A DNA stretch of 8,442 nucleotides from JBDLSY01 sp043777895 (lineage in GTDB: Bacteria > Pseudomonadota > Gammaproteobacteria > Burkholderiales > Burkholderiaceae_C), in the NCBI GenBank assembly GCA_043777895.1, contig JAYWHD010000094.1:1-8442 (forward strand). The letters are read 5' to 3'. The notes beneath the pieces are model-generated. The model ran no database searches and had not been told where the DNA came from. It saw only the letters and a list, made by a program, of their open reading frames with translations. Shown here piece by piece: positions 1 through 7,358 of the stretch. Positions within the stretch are counted from its first letter, which is position 1. Every line of letters begins with the position of its first letter. The translations under genes and the position numbers were made by a program.

Positions 1-10
1 AATAAAAAAA

Positions 11-1537
11 CTATTCTTTTTTCAAAGCTGGGAATAAAATCACATCACGAATACTGGCACTGTCTGTTAATAGCATTGCTAAGCGGTCAATACCAATGCC
101 ACACCCCCCTGTGGGTGGCATACCATATTCTAAGGCACGAATATAGTCTGCATCATAAAACATAGCTTCATCATCACCTGCTTCTTTAGCACAAACTTGT
201 GCCATAAACCGTTCTGCCTGAACTTCTGGGTCATTTAACTCGCTAAAACCATTAGCCAGTTCACGCCCAACTATAAACAATTCAAAACGTTCAGTAACGC
301 CTTTACAGCTATCAGATTCACGGGCTAATGGCGATACTTCAACAGGATAATCAATGATAAAAGTAGGACTCCATAGTTTAGATTCGGCAGTCTCTTCAAA
401 TAAAGCCAGTTGTAATGCCCCTAATTTTGAGTGGATTAAGAGAGGTGAAGTAGGCTTAGTACCCAATCGTTTAAGTTCTTCACGAATAAAATTTACATCA
501 TTTAATTGTTCATCGTTATACATTTCAGGACAGTATTTATGAATTGCCCCTACCACTGTTAAGCGGTCAAACCTTGTACTTAAATCAAGCGGTTTACCTT
601 GATAATTCAATTGTGTTGTACCGCATACTTTTAAAGCACAATGACGAATAACCATTTCAGTATAATCCATTAGCCATTGATAATTAGTATAGGCGGCATA
701 GAACTCCATCATCGTAAATTCAGGGTTATGACGCGGGCTAACGCCTTCATTTCTAAAACTACGGTTAATCTCAAATACACGGTCAAAACCGCCCACGATT
801 AAACGCTTTAAATAAAGTTCTGGGGCAATACGTAAGTAAACAGCTTGGTCTAAAGCATTGTGATGCGTAATAAAAGGACGTGCAGTTGCCCCACCTGGAA
901 TGGGGTGAAGCATAGGCGTTTCTACTTCTAAAAAAGCGTTCTCCACCATAAAATTACGTAAACTGGCTATCATTGCACTGCGGGCAATAAATGTTTTACG
1001 CGTGTCATCATTAATAATTAAATCCACATAACGTTGGCGATAACGTTGTTCTTGGTCAGCTAAACCGTGAAATTTATCAGGCAAAGGACGCAAAGATTTG
1101 CTTAGTAAACGCAGCGTTTTGCAGTGTACTGATAACTCACCTTTATTAGTTTTGAATAAAACACCTTCGCTCGCAATAATATCACCAATATCCCAATGTT
1201 TGAAATCATTATGAATAGCTTCACTCACGCCTTCGTTTTGGATATACAACTGAATAGTAGCACCGCTGCCATCTTTAATGGTTGCAAAGCTTGCCTTGCC
1301 CATAACTCGCTTTAACATCATACGCCCAGCTACTTTAACCGTTATTGCTTTTACTGCTAAAGTCGGCTTATCGTCAGCTTCATATTCTGTATGTAAACCC
1401 GCTGCATTATGGCTAGGAGTAAAGTCATTTGGATAAACAATGCCTTGCTTACGTAAGGCGGACAGTTTATTTTTTCGTTCAGTAATTAGATTATTATCAT
1501 CAATACTGGCTACAGTAACATCAAGATTTTGGGACAT
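11..1537 (-). CDS. lysS: Lysyl-tRNA synthetase, class II
   Basis: Cytoplasmic enzyme that charges tRNA-Lys with lysine using ATP. The 508-residue product matches the usual length of bacterial class II LysRS (about 500). An N-terminal anticodon-binding OB fold lies at about residues 67-145. The class II catalytic core follows: motif 1 around 195-222 (NFMVENAFLEVETPML onward), motif 2 around 253-282 (RVFEINRSFRNEG, then RHNPEFTMMEF), and motif 3 around 477-491 (GGCGIGIDRLAMLL), whose Arg contacts ATP. The ATG at 1537 has a modest TAGG ribosome binding site about 8 nt upstream on the minus strand, and an N-terminal extension of normal length. It lies 124 bp downstream of prfB on the same strand, the same neighbour and order as in E. 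coli, so co-transcription is likely. No frameshift or missing motif is seen. The stop (TAG) is at 13-11, and the window ends before any terminator. Confidence 0.98.
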   Translation of the reverse strand: MSQNLDVTVASIDDNNLITERKNKLSALRKQGIVYPNDFTPSHNAAGLHTEYEADDKPTLAVKAITVKVAGRMMLKRVMGKASFATIKDGSGATIQLYIQNEGVSEAIHNDFKHWDIGDIIASEGVLFKTNKGELSVHCKTLRLLSKSLRPLPDKFHGLADQEQRYRQRYVDLIINDDTRKTFIARSAMIASLRNFMVENAFLEVETPMLHPIPGGATARPFITHHNALDQAVYLRIAPELYLKRLIVGGFDRVFEINRSFRNEGVSPRHNPEFTMMEFYAAYTNYQWLMDYTEMVIRHCALKVCGTTQLNYQGKPLDLSTRFDRLTVVGAIHKYCPEMYNDEQLNDVNFIREELKRLGTKPTSPLLIHSKLGALQLALFEETAESKLWSPTFIIDYPVEVSPLARESDSCKGVTERFELFIVGRELANGFSELNDPEVQAERFMAQVCAKEAGDDEAMFYDADYIRALEYGMPPTGGCGIGIDRLAMLLTDSASIRDVILFPALKKE

Positions 1538-1570
1538 AATAGACCTATTTTAATAGTGTAATACTGCAAA

Positions 1571-1637
1571 TAATATATTTAATACCGTAATATATTTGAT
1601 ACCGTAATATATTTGATTTTAATATTTGATTTTAATA
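1571..1637. repeat. AT-rich short tandem repeats in the prfB-lysS spacer
   Basis: A 17-bp unit (TAATATATTTGATACCG) occurs at 1571-1587 (one mismatch) and 1588-1604, and starts again at 1605. It runs directly into a 13-bp unit (ATTTGATTTTAAT) present twice, exactly, at 1611-1623 and 1624-1636. The whole spacer between prfB and lysS (1538-1661) is very AT-rich. No strong terminator hairpin is visible in it, so read-through from prfB into lysS is possible. The repeats may be slippage products. No function can be assigned. Confidence 0.8.
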
Positions 1638-1661
1638 AGTATGTAAAAATATGTATATTTT

Positions 1662-2766
1662 TTAAACGCCTTGTTTTAAACTGGCGGCAATAAACTCGTC
1701 TAAGTGACCGTCTAATATTTTTTGTGTATTCGTTGCTTCAACGCCTGTACGCAAATCTTTAATACGGCTTTGATCTAGTACATAACTACGAATTTGATGC
1801 CCCCAACCCACATCAGTTTTGGTGTCTTCTAGTTTTTGCTGCTCTGCCATACGGATACGCATTTCGTGTTCATATAAGCGGCTTTTTAGCATTAACATTG
1901 CACTGGCACGGTTGTTGTGTTGGCTACGGTCATCTTGACATTGCACGACAATACCCGTGGGCATATGGGTCATTCGTACGGCTGAATCGGTTTTGTTAAT
2001 ATGCTGTCCGCCCGCTCCACTGGCACGAAAAGTATCTACACGAACATCGGCAGGATTAATATCAATGACGATACTATCATCAACTTCAGGGTAAACAAAT
2101 ACACTGGCAAAGCTGGTATGACGGCCGCCACTAGAATCAAATGGGCTTTTACGCACGAGGCGGTGGACACCTGTTTCTGTACGTAGAAATCCAAAAGCGT
2201 AGTCGCCTTCAATTTTAAGGGTGGTTGATTTAATACCCGCAACATCGCCTTGGGTTTCTTCCATTTGTTCAGCTTTAAAGCCTTTTTTCTCGGCATACCG
2301 TAGGTATTGCCGCAATAAAATACTGGCCCAATCGCATGCTTCTGTACCGCCTGCACCCGCTTGAATATCTAAAAAACAGTTAGCTGAATCCATTGGATTA
2401 TTAAACATACGGCGAAATTCCATTAACTCAATGGCTATAGCAATGGTGTTAGTATCGTCAGCAATAGCAGCTAAAGTACCGTAATCCGTTTCTGCTTTTG
2501 CCATATCATACAGTTCAATATTATCAGTAATATTACTGACTGCACCGCCTAAAACATTGACAATTTGTTCTAAAGATTTTTTTTCTTTATTAAGTTCTAA
2601 GGCACGTTTAGGGTCATTCCAAACGGCGGGGTCTTCTAATGCGGCGTTTACTTCGGATAGACGGATTTTTTTATTGTCTAAGTCAAAGATACCCCCTGAG
2701 AGCATAGGCTCTCTGGCTTAAATCATGCAATTGGTAACCAATAGCGTTAATATGTTCTGCGTCCAT
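1662..2766 (-). CDS. prfB: Peptide chain release factor 2 (programmed +1 frameshift)
   Basis: Releases the finished peptide from ribosomes at UGA and UAA stops. The gene must be read as join(2766..2686, 2684..1662) on the minus strand: 27 codons from the ATG at 2766, a +1 shift at an in-frame TGA (2685-2683), then 340 codons, giving 367 aa (E. coli RF2 is 365). The stop-recognition tripeptide SPF falls at 207-209, and the GGQ motif that enters the peptidyl-transferase centre falls at 252-254. The residue four before the first Gly of GGQ is Ala, the common form, not the Thr of E. coli K-12. Zero-frame residues 1-27 (MDAEHINAIGYQLHDL..., ending LRGYL) match the conserved RF2 start, so the later ATG at 2705, which gives 347 aa without a shift, is not the true start. 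No good Shine-Dalgarno precedes the ATG at 2766. lysS follows on the same strand. Confidence 0.97.
2682..2697 (-). promoter_or_regulatory. RF2 programmed +1 frameshift site
   Basis: Read on the minus strand, this is AGGGGGTATCTTTGAC. It consists of an internal Shine-Dalgarno-like AGGGGG (2697-2692), three spacer bases TAT, the slippery Leu codon CTT (2688-2686), the in-frame stop TGA (2685-2683) and the following C. It is identical to the E. coli prfB cassette. In the known mechanism, scarce RF2 leaves the UGA unread, and peptidyl-tRNA-Leu slips from CUU to UUU. Decoding then resumes at GAC (2684-2682), so RF2 autoregulates its own synthesis. Confidence 0.97.
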
Positions 2767-2801
2767 AATATATTTTTTATTTTAGTGTGGTGTAATTTAG
2801 T

Positions 2802-2827
2802 TAAATAATAAATAATAAATAATAAAT
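2802..2827. repeat. Heptanucleotide tandem repeat TAAATAA, about 3.7 copies
   Basis: TAAATAA is repeated exactly at 2802-2808, 2809-2815 and 2816-2822, followed by TAAAT at 2823-2827. It lies about 36 bp upstream of the prfB start codon, where copy-number change could alter promoter spacing. That role is inference only. Confidence 0.8.
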
Positions 2828-2910
2828 ATTAATACAAGTAATCATTTAAGAATAACTTACATTATAAAATAGTTAAATTATGATGTAATAGTATTTACTG
2901 GTTTAATTAG

Positions 2911-2936
2911 TCATATTAATCAATCATATTAATTAA
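2911..2936. repeat. 13-bp direct repeat in the prfB-ssb intergenic region
   Basis: TCATATTAATCAA (2911-2923) is followed immediately by TCATATTAATTAA (2924-2936), with one mismatch. It lies within the AT-rich divergent promoter region, about 110 bp upstream of ssb. It could be a paired regulator site or simple slippage, and nothing in the sequence decides between them. Confidence 0.6.
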
Positions 2937-3031
2937 TGCTATTAATTGCTTGTATGAGTAAATATGTTAGCAGTAAGCTTTGTAAAAAATTAATATTAAG
3001 TCTTCATAATATTTTTATATATTTATATTTT

Positions 3032-3036
3032 AAGGA
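3032..3036 (+). promoter_or_regulatory. Ribosome binding site of ssb
   Basis: AAGGA lies 9 nt upstream of the ATG at 3046, which confirms that start codon. Confidence 0.75.
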
Positions 3037-3045
3037 ATAAACACC

Positions 3046-3558
3046 ATGGCAAGTTTAAACAAAGTAATGATTATTGGTAATTTGGGTAAAGACCCTGAAG
3101 TACGTTATACCGCTGATGGTATGGCAATTGCTAATTTTTCACTGGCAACGACTAACAGCTGGAAAGACAAAAATACAGGTGAAAAAAAAGAAGAAACTGA
3201 ATGGCATCGGGTTGCTTTTTATGGCAAAATTGCTGAAGTTATCGGACAATATGCTAAAAAAGGCCGTCCTTTGTATGTAGAGGGCCGCTTAAAAACCCGT
3301 AAATGGACGGATAAAGACGGTGTGGAAAAATATACAACGGAAATTATTGGTGACCAAATGCAGTTGCTAGGCAGCCGTGAAGGTATGGGCGAACCTGACA
3401 ATGGCCGCAATAGTGGGGCAGGACAGCCAGATGAAGCATATACCTCAAATTCTGCTGGGGCGGGTAATCGCGGGGCTGGGGCTTATGCTGCCAGTACACC
3501 ACCACGCCGTGCTGCGCCAGCCAATAATATTATGGATGATGATGATATTCCGTTTTAA
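3046..3558 (+). CDS. ssb: Single-stranded DNA-binding protein
   Basis: Binds and protects single-stranded DNA during replication, recombination and repair, and recruits partner proteins. The 170-aa length is typical of proteobacterial SSB (E. coli 178). The OB fold covers about residues 1-110, with MASLNKVMIIGNLGKDPEVR at the start. The aromatic DNA-contact positions are present: Trp39, Trp53, Tyr59 (Phe in E. coli) and Trp87. Residues about 111-160 are a low-complexity Gly/Ala/Ser/Asn-rich linker. The C-terminal tip MDDDDIPF (163-170) is the conserved acidic peptide that docks partners such as exonuclease I, RecO and PriA. The start is set by an AAGGA at good spacing. The gene is divergent from prfB and appears to be transcribed alone. 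It is a normal chromosomal-type SSB and not obviously linked to the restriction genes downstream. Confidence 0.98.
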   Translation: MASLNKVMIIGNLGKDPEVRYTADGMAIANFSLATTNSWKDKNTGEKKEETEWHRVAFYGKIAEVIGQYAKKGRPLYVEGRLKTRKWTDKDGVEKYTTEIIGDQMQLLGSREGMGEPDNGRNSGAGQPDEAYTSNSAGAGNRGAGAYAASTPPRRAAPANNIMDDDDIPF

Positions 3559-3567
3559 ATAAACAAA

Positions 3568-3637
3568 ATTTTTATACCCATTTTTATGGTACTATATTTT
3601 GAAAATATAGTTAAGAGTAGCATTGATTTTTATACCC
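3568..3637. repeat. 21-bp palindrome (3591-3611) bracketed by 12-bp direct repeats
   Basis: ACTATATTTT, a central G (3601), and AAAATATAGT form a perfect palindrome at 3591-3611. The 12-bp sequence ATTTTTATACCC occurs on both sides, at 3568-3579 and 3626-3637. The arrangement lies between the end of ssb and the start of the exported-protein gene. The palindrome could act as a weak terminator hairpin for ssb, though no T-run follows it, or as an operator upstream of the next gene. The repeat pair may mark a small duplication. No function is proven. Confidence 0.6.
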
Positions 3638-3664
3638 TACAGTCGTTTTATCCAATCATCAACC

Positions 3665-3670
3665 AAGGAG
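3665..3670 (+). promoter_or_regulatory. Ribosome binding site deciding the start of the exported-protein gene
   Basis: AAGGAG is followed by 6 nt and then the ATG at 3677. This strong site favours the ATG at 3677 over an upstream in-frame TTG at 3623, which lacks a comparable site and would push the hydrophobic signal segment inward. Confidence 0.8.
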
Positions 3671-3676
3671 ATTATT

Positions 3677-4156
3677 ATGCAAAATTTAAATAAACTACCA
3701 GTTTTAGCTGTCAAAAGTATATTGCTAAGTACATTTTTGCTAGGCACATGTATGGCTTACAATACACCCATTGAAACTGAAAACACTTGTTCTATTGAAA
3801 AAAGCTGGGGAAGTATTGCTGAAAGTCAAAGATGTAATTTACATTGGACATCAATTGCAGCCAATACACCTCTTAGTGTAAATGTAGTTTTAGTGGGTGT
3901 AGAGGAACAGAAATTTAATACCCCTAGCGTAAATAGATATATAGGTATAAGATTCTATAGAGGATTAGTAGCAATTAAACACCATAGAGAGTTATTAAAT
4001 AAATTTGATACCGGTATATTTGAACAAGTAGGTTTCCAGTCTAACAAAAACTATACCTTTAAAACCAGTCAATCTGGTACATACGACTACCATTTACAAG
4101 TGTCTACAACTGTAGGCTATAACGGCTACGTACGTATAGAAGCAAAAAAAATATAG
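3677..4156 (+). CDS. Predicted exported protein of unknown function, 159 aa
   Basis: I do not recognise the family. The N-terminus looks like a Sec signal peptide: polar start with Lys6, Lys13 just before the core, a hydrophobic core at about 15-23 (ILLSTFLLG), and a plausible signal peptidase I site after Ala27 (CMA, then YN). Cys25 sits in LLGTC, which resembles a lipobox, but Thr just before the Cys is atypical, so a lipoprotein is less likely. The mature part (about 132 aa) has two cysteines, near residues 37 and 52, that could form a disulfide. It also has alternating hydrophobic/polar stretches and a C-terminal YDYHLQVSTTV...GYVRIEAK pattern, suggesting a small beta-rich extracytoplasmic domain. 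The start is chosen on the AAGGAG site. It stands alone between ssb and res, with a long hairpin downstream, so it is probably its own transcription unit and not part of the restriction system. Confidence 0.75.
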   Translation: MQNLNKLPVLAVKSILLSTFLLGTCMAYNTPIETENTCSIEKSWGSIAESQRCNLHWTSIAANTPLSVNVVLVGVEEQKFNTPSVNRYIGIRFYRGLVAIKHHRELLNKFDTGIFEQVGFQSNKNYTFKTSQSGTYDYHLQVSTTVGYNGYVRIEAKKI

Positions 4157-4191
4157 AATGGTTAGAGAGAATACCTCTATAAAGACTATAT

Positions 4192-4243
4192 GTACTGCGT
4201 CTGTTAATACTTATTAAAACTTAAGTATTAACAGGCGTAGTGC
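4192..4243 (+). terminator. Long hairpin, possible terminator after the exported-protein gene
   Basis: Arms 4192-4213 and 4222-4243 pair over 22 bp with no bulge, counting three G-U wobbles, around an 8-nt loop (4214-4221). The inner part, CTGTTAATACTT with AAGTATTAACAG, is a perfect match. It starts 36 bp after the stop codon at 4156. Only TTTAAT follows the stem, so it lacks the long T-run of a classical intrinsic terminator. It could instead be a Rho-linked or transcript-stabilising hairpin, or a small inverted-repeat element. Confidence 0.55.
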
Positions 4244-4324
4244 TTTAATAAAAAACATCACACAGCATTAAAAAAACAAAAATAAAAACAAAAAAAGATA
4301 AAAAGATAAAAATTAAGCCAATAA
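4244..4324 (+). other. A-rich leader of res without a Shine-Dalgarno
   Basis: Most of this stretch is adenine, with very few G residues, several A-runs (for example A7 at 4270-4276) and a tandem GATAAAAA at 4297-4304 and 4305-4312. No AGGAG-like site precedes the res ATG. A-rich unstructured leaders can support initiation through ribosomal protein S1, so translation may be S1-dependent and modest. That is inference. No promoter elements could be assigned with confidence. Confidence 0.5.
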
Positions 4325-7267
4325 ATGACGACAAAAACAGAAAAAAAACAGTTTCAATATGAAAGACAAGGCTATCAAGAAGATTGCGTAAATAATATTA
4401 TCCATTTGTTTGAAAAGCTTCATTCAGTAGACAGTTTTTGCGACATATTCACTACACATCATCAGCAAAATCAATATAATTTTCCCGTTAAGGATACGAA
4501 AAACATCGATGTTATGATGGAAACAGGAACGGGGAAAACATTTACATTTATAAAAACTATTTTTGAACTAAATAGAAAGTTTGGCTACAAGAAATTCATC
4601 ATTCTTATTCCAACTGTTTCAATCCGTGAAGGTACAAAAACAAATTTAGAAGATACTAAAACTTACTTTAAAAGTATTTATGCCAACGAAATAGAAAAGG
4701 AAATTGAAGCTTTTGTGTATGAAAGTGGTAATATCTTTGCAATTAGACAATTTATTGCTACATCACATTTATCAGTATTGGTGATAACTCCCAGCTCTTT
4801 TAACAGTAAAGACAATGTTTTAAATAGACCATTAGAGAAAGATATTAATAATCCTGAATTATTTACCAACAATCAAGAGCCACCAGCATCCTATTTGGAA
4901 TGTTTAAAGCGTTTAAATCCTATTGTCATTATGGATGAACCGCATCGTTTTGAAGGCAATGCCTTCAAAAGTTATTTTGAGGGTTTTGAAAATTATTGTT
5001 TACGCTTTGGTGCAACATTTCCAAAAAAGAAAAAAGAAGGCGATACAACACTGCCGCTGTCTAATGTGGCTTATGTACTGGATAGTATTTCTTCTTTTCG
5101 TCAAAACTTAGTAAAAAAAATTGTAGTGTATACGCAAGATGTGCTTGAAAATATAGATACACTTATTGCAATAGAAAAAAATGCATCTAAAAATATTGCA
5201 CACGTAAACACTTTAACCAACGGAATTGTAACAAGGCAAACATTAAATATTGGTGCAGTTTTTAACGGTAAAAGTATCAAGAAAATAAATAAAGACGGTA
5301 TCGTTTTAATTGATGATAGCATTGAAACAGTGGATTATTCTTTGTCTGATGAATCACTGCGGGCTATGATTAAACAAACAATCAAAATTCATTTTGAAAA
5401 AGAACAAATATTGTTTGAACAGTCAATAAAAGTATTGACTCTATTTTTTATGGAAGCAGATACTCGTTTATATCGTGGCGATAATCCAAAAGTTAAATAT
5501 ATTTTTGAAGAAGAATATATAACGCAACGCAGCGAAATCATTAATATGCTTGACTCAAGCAGTGCTTATTATCAATATTTGTTAAATGACTTTGACAGTG
5601 ATTATTTGTTACAAGTCCATAAAGGGTATTTTTCGGGTGATAAAGGCACTGTTGATGAAAAAATAAAATCTGGCGTTGATGAAATTTTGAAAGATAAAAA
5701 GAAGTTATTGTCCTTTGAAAGTCCCTCACGCTTTATTTTTTCTATTTGGGCATTACAAGAGGGTTGGGATAATCCAAACGTATTTACTATTTGTAAACTG
5801 TCTAATCAAGGCAGTGAAATATCTAAGTTACAACAAATTGGGCGAGGGTTACGAATATGTGTTGATCAAGATTTACAACGTCAAACACTGAAAAGTTTAA
5901 ATGATGATCAAGAAATTTTTTGGCAAATTAATAACCTTGATGTCGTAGTTTCAAATAAAGAGCAAGGCTTTGTTGCAGCCATTCAAAAAGAAATTTTAAG
6001 CAATTCATTTTTGATTGCTGAAACATTCACAGAACAAACACTTAAAATTATACTTAAGGATAAAGGAGGTTTTGACGATTTGACTGTGCGTAAGATTTAT
6101 AAAACAATGGAAAGCAGCGAAATGATTATTTTCAAAGCCACCATTGATGGTATAGATATTTTTGAAAAATCACCTAACTTTTTTCAAGTACTTCAACAAC
6201 AGCATTTGCCCGAAGAACAAATGAAAGCGATAAAAAATTTGTTTGCAACGGATACCAATGTGTATGTTCAAAATGGAAGCACTAAAAAAGATAAAAAGAA
6301 AATTTTTATAAAAGCAAAGCATTTACAAGTGTTTCAAGATTTATGGAACACCATCAATAAGAATGCTTTTTATAGTTTGCAGCCTTTAAATGAAGGACAA
6401 GAAAATCAATTAATTAACAATATAAAAGCCCAAATTGAAGCTTTAAATATAGAAAAAATTTTATTGCAAACTATTCGCGCTGAACTTAATATTAATAAAA
6501 TTACCAAGCAAGATGCAATCACTGAACAGCTAATTGACAGTATTTCTTATAAAAGTAAAATCGATTATTTGCAATTAGTGCATACTTTATCCAGTAATAC
6601 TAAAACTCCTATCGCGTTTATAGTGAAAATATTTAATGCCTTAAGTGATGGTTTTAAAAATAAAATGCTGTGTAATAATCCTGAACAAGCACAGCAAGAA
6701 ATAACTAAAATAATTCAAAATCATTTAATTGCAAAAATTAAAGCAGATATTAAATATGATGGTATCAATGGAATTGGTTTACCAAACGTTTTTAAAATAG
6801 AAAATGGGCAAACATATTTAGACAAAGGGACTGTTGGTAAATTTCAAGAAGATATTGATAGTACTTTTTCATTAAAAGATAAGTGGGTTTTTGATGAAGT
6901 CATTGAGTATGACAGTGATTTTGAACTCAATATCGTTAAAAATGACATAGATATTCCTGCAATAGAGATTTTTGGCAAACTTCCACGTCTGAAAATCAAA
7001 ACGCCATTAGGAGATTACAATCCCGACTTTTGCTATGCTATTCAAAATAGCGAAGGTAAAAAAGTGTTTTTGATTATAGAGGCGAAAGGCTATGAATCCT
7101 CAACGGCAATACCTGTGGACGAAAAAAATAAAATTGAGTTTGCTAAAAAGTATTTTGAAGCTTTAAATCAATATTACAAAGATAAAAATATAAAAATCTC
7201 GTTTAAAGAACGTATTAATAAAACACAATTGGCAGCACTAATTAATCCTAAAATAAATACACTTTAG
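4325..7267 (+). CDS. res: Type III restriction enzyme, Res (helicase-nuclease) subunit
   Basis: ATP-dependent restriction subunit that works in complex with the Mod methyltransferase and cuts unmodified DNA near an asymmetric site. Its 980 aa are close to EcoP15I Res (about 970). SF2 helicase motifs are in order: Walker A ETGTGKT at 66-72, Walker B box DEPH at 204-207 (the form seen in Type III Res), a motif V-like region at 474-491 (IWALQEGWDNPNVF), and motif VI QQIGRGLR at 503-510. A C-terminal PD-(D/E)xK nuclease is visible as NPDF (Asp901) and EAK (919-921), with an upstream acidic segment near 863-867. No motif is broken. A TAA stop abuts the ATG at 4325, so no longer start exists. Codons 6-8 contain an A8 run (4341-4348), with another A8 at 5113-5120; these are possible slippage sites. 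Sampled GC is lower than in lysS, suggesting acquisition. Its partner mod lies about 690 bp downstream, the reverse of the usual mod-res order. Confidence 0.96.
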   Translation: MTTKTEKKQFQYERQGYQEDCVNNIIHLFEKLHSVDSFCDIFTTHHQQNQYNFPVKDTKNIDVMMETGTGKTFTFIKTIFELNRKFGYKKFIILIPTVSIREGTKTNLEDTKTYFKSIYANEIEKEIEAFVYESGNIFAIRQFIATSHLSVLVITPSSFNSKDNVLNRPLEKDINNPELFTNNQEPPASYLECLKRLNPIVIMDEPHRFEGNAFKSYFEGFENYCLRFGATFPKKKKEGDTTLPLSNVAYVLDSISSFRQNLVKKIVVYTQDVLENIDTLIAIEKNASKNIAHVNTLTNGIVTRQTLNIGAVFNGKSIKKINKDGIVLIDDSIETVDYSLSDESLRAMIKQTIKIHFEKEQILFEQSIKVLTLFFMEADTRLYRGDNPKVKYIFEEEYITQRSEIINMLDSSSAYYQYLLNDFDSDYLLQVHKGYFSGDKGTVDEKIKSGVDEILKDKKKLLSFESPSRFIFSIWALQEGWDNPNVFTICKLSNQGSEISKLQQIGRGLRICVDQDLQRQTLKSLNDDQEIFWQINNLDVVVSNKEQGFVAAIQKEILSNSFLIAETFTEQTLKIILKDKGGFDDLTVRKIYKTMESSEMIIFKATIDGIDIFEKSPNFFQVLQQQHLPEEQMKAIKNLFATDTNVYVQNGSTKKDKKKIFIKAKHLQVFQDLWNTINKNAFYSLQPLNEGQENQLINNIKAQIEALNIEKILLQTIRAELNINKITKQDAITEQLIDSISYKSKIDYLQLVHTLSSNTKTPIAFIVKIFNALSDGFKNKMLCNNPEQAQQEITKIIQNHLIAKIKADIKYDGINGIGLPNVFKIENGQTYLDKGTVGKFQEDIDSTFSLKDKWVFDEVIEYDSDFELNIVKNDIDIPAIEIFGKLPRLKIKTPLGDYNPDFCYAIQNSEGKKVFLIIEAKGYESSTAIPVDEKNKIEFAKKYFEALNQYYKDKNIKISFKERINKTQLAALINPKINTL

Positions 7268-7280
7268 AATCAGGATTATC

Positions 7281-7310
7281 AAGATTTTAAGATTTTAAGA
7301 TTTTAAGATT
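7281..7310. repeat. Octanucleotide tandem repeat GATTTTAA, about 3.5 copies
   Basis: GATTTTAA is repeated exactly at 7283-7290, 7291-7298 and 7299-7306, flanked by AA (7281-7282) and GATT (7307-7310). It overlaps the left arm of the inverted repeat just after the res stop codon. The copy number could vary by slippage, but it lies outside the coding frames of res and of the GxxExxY gene. Confidence 0.8.
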
Positions 7311-7327
7311 AAAGGATAAGCAGGATT
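7311..7327 (+). repeat. CAGGATT-family dispersed repeat, copy 1
   Basis: AAAGGATAAGCAGGATT lies upstream of the GxxExxY gene. The same 17 bases recur exactly at 7864-7880 and with one change at 7750-7766, all in the same orientation. This is the first of three copies in the res-mod interval. Confidence 0.75.
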
Positions 7328-7358
7328 CAGGACAATAATTGAAAGTAATATAAGTACT

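Larger units (their letters stand above)
2767..3045. promoter_or_regulatory. Divergent AT-rich region between prfB and ssb
   Basis: These 279 bp separate prfB (minus) from ssb (plus), so they must hold or adjoin both promoters unless transcription enters from elsewhere. The region is strongly AT-rich and repeat-laden, and I see no open reading frame or RNA gene in it. The only weak candidate for an ssb promoter is TTGTAA (2980-2985) with CATAAT (3005-3010), but the 19-bp spacing is long. I therefore do not assign a precise promoter on either strand. Confidence 0.4.

Noticed and set aside
2036..2356. A 106-codon open frame on the minus strand inside prfB
   Set aside because: It lies wholly within the well-supported RF2 coding region in another frame, has no family resemblance, and contains no sign of its own start site.
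1662..2705. prfB as a 347-aa gene starting at the ATG at 2705, or as a frameshift pseudogene
   Set aside because: The upstream zero-frame 27 codons and the exact slippery cassette show that this is normal programmed frameshifting, and the joined length of 367 aa fits RF2.
2980..3010. Definite sigma-70 promoter for ssb (TTGTAA and CATAAT)
   Set aside because: The spacing of 19 bp is poor, and many equally good matches exist in such AT-rich DNA, so it is mentioned only as a weak candidate.
3219..3410. Small minus-strand frame within ssb, and similar short frames inside lysS and res
   Set aside because: These are out-of-frame shadows of strongly supported genes, with no start signals or recognisable products.
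3623..4156. Longer form of the exported protein from a TTG at 3623
   Set aside because: The TTG has no convincing ribosome binding site and would place 18 extra residues before the signal segment, whereas the ATG at 3677 has AAGGAG at ideal spacing.
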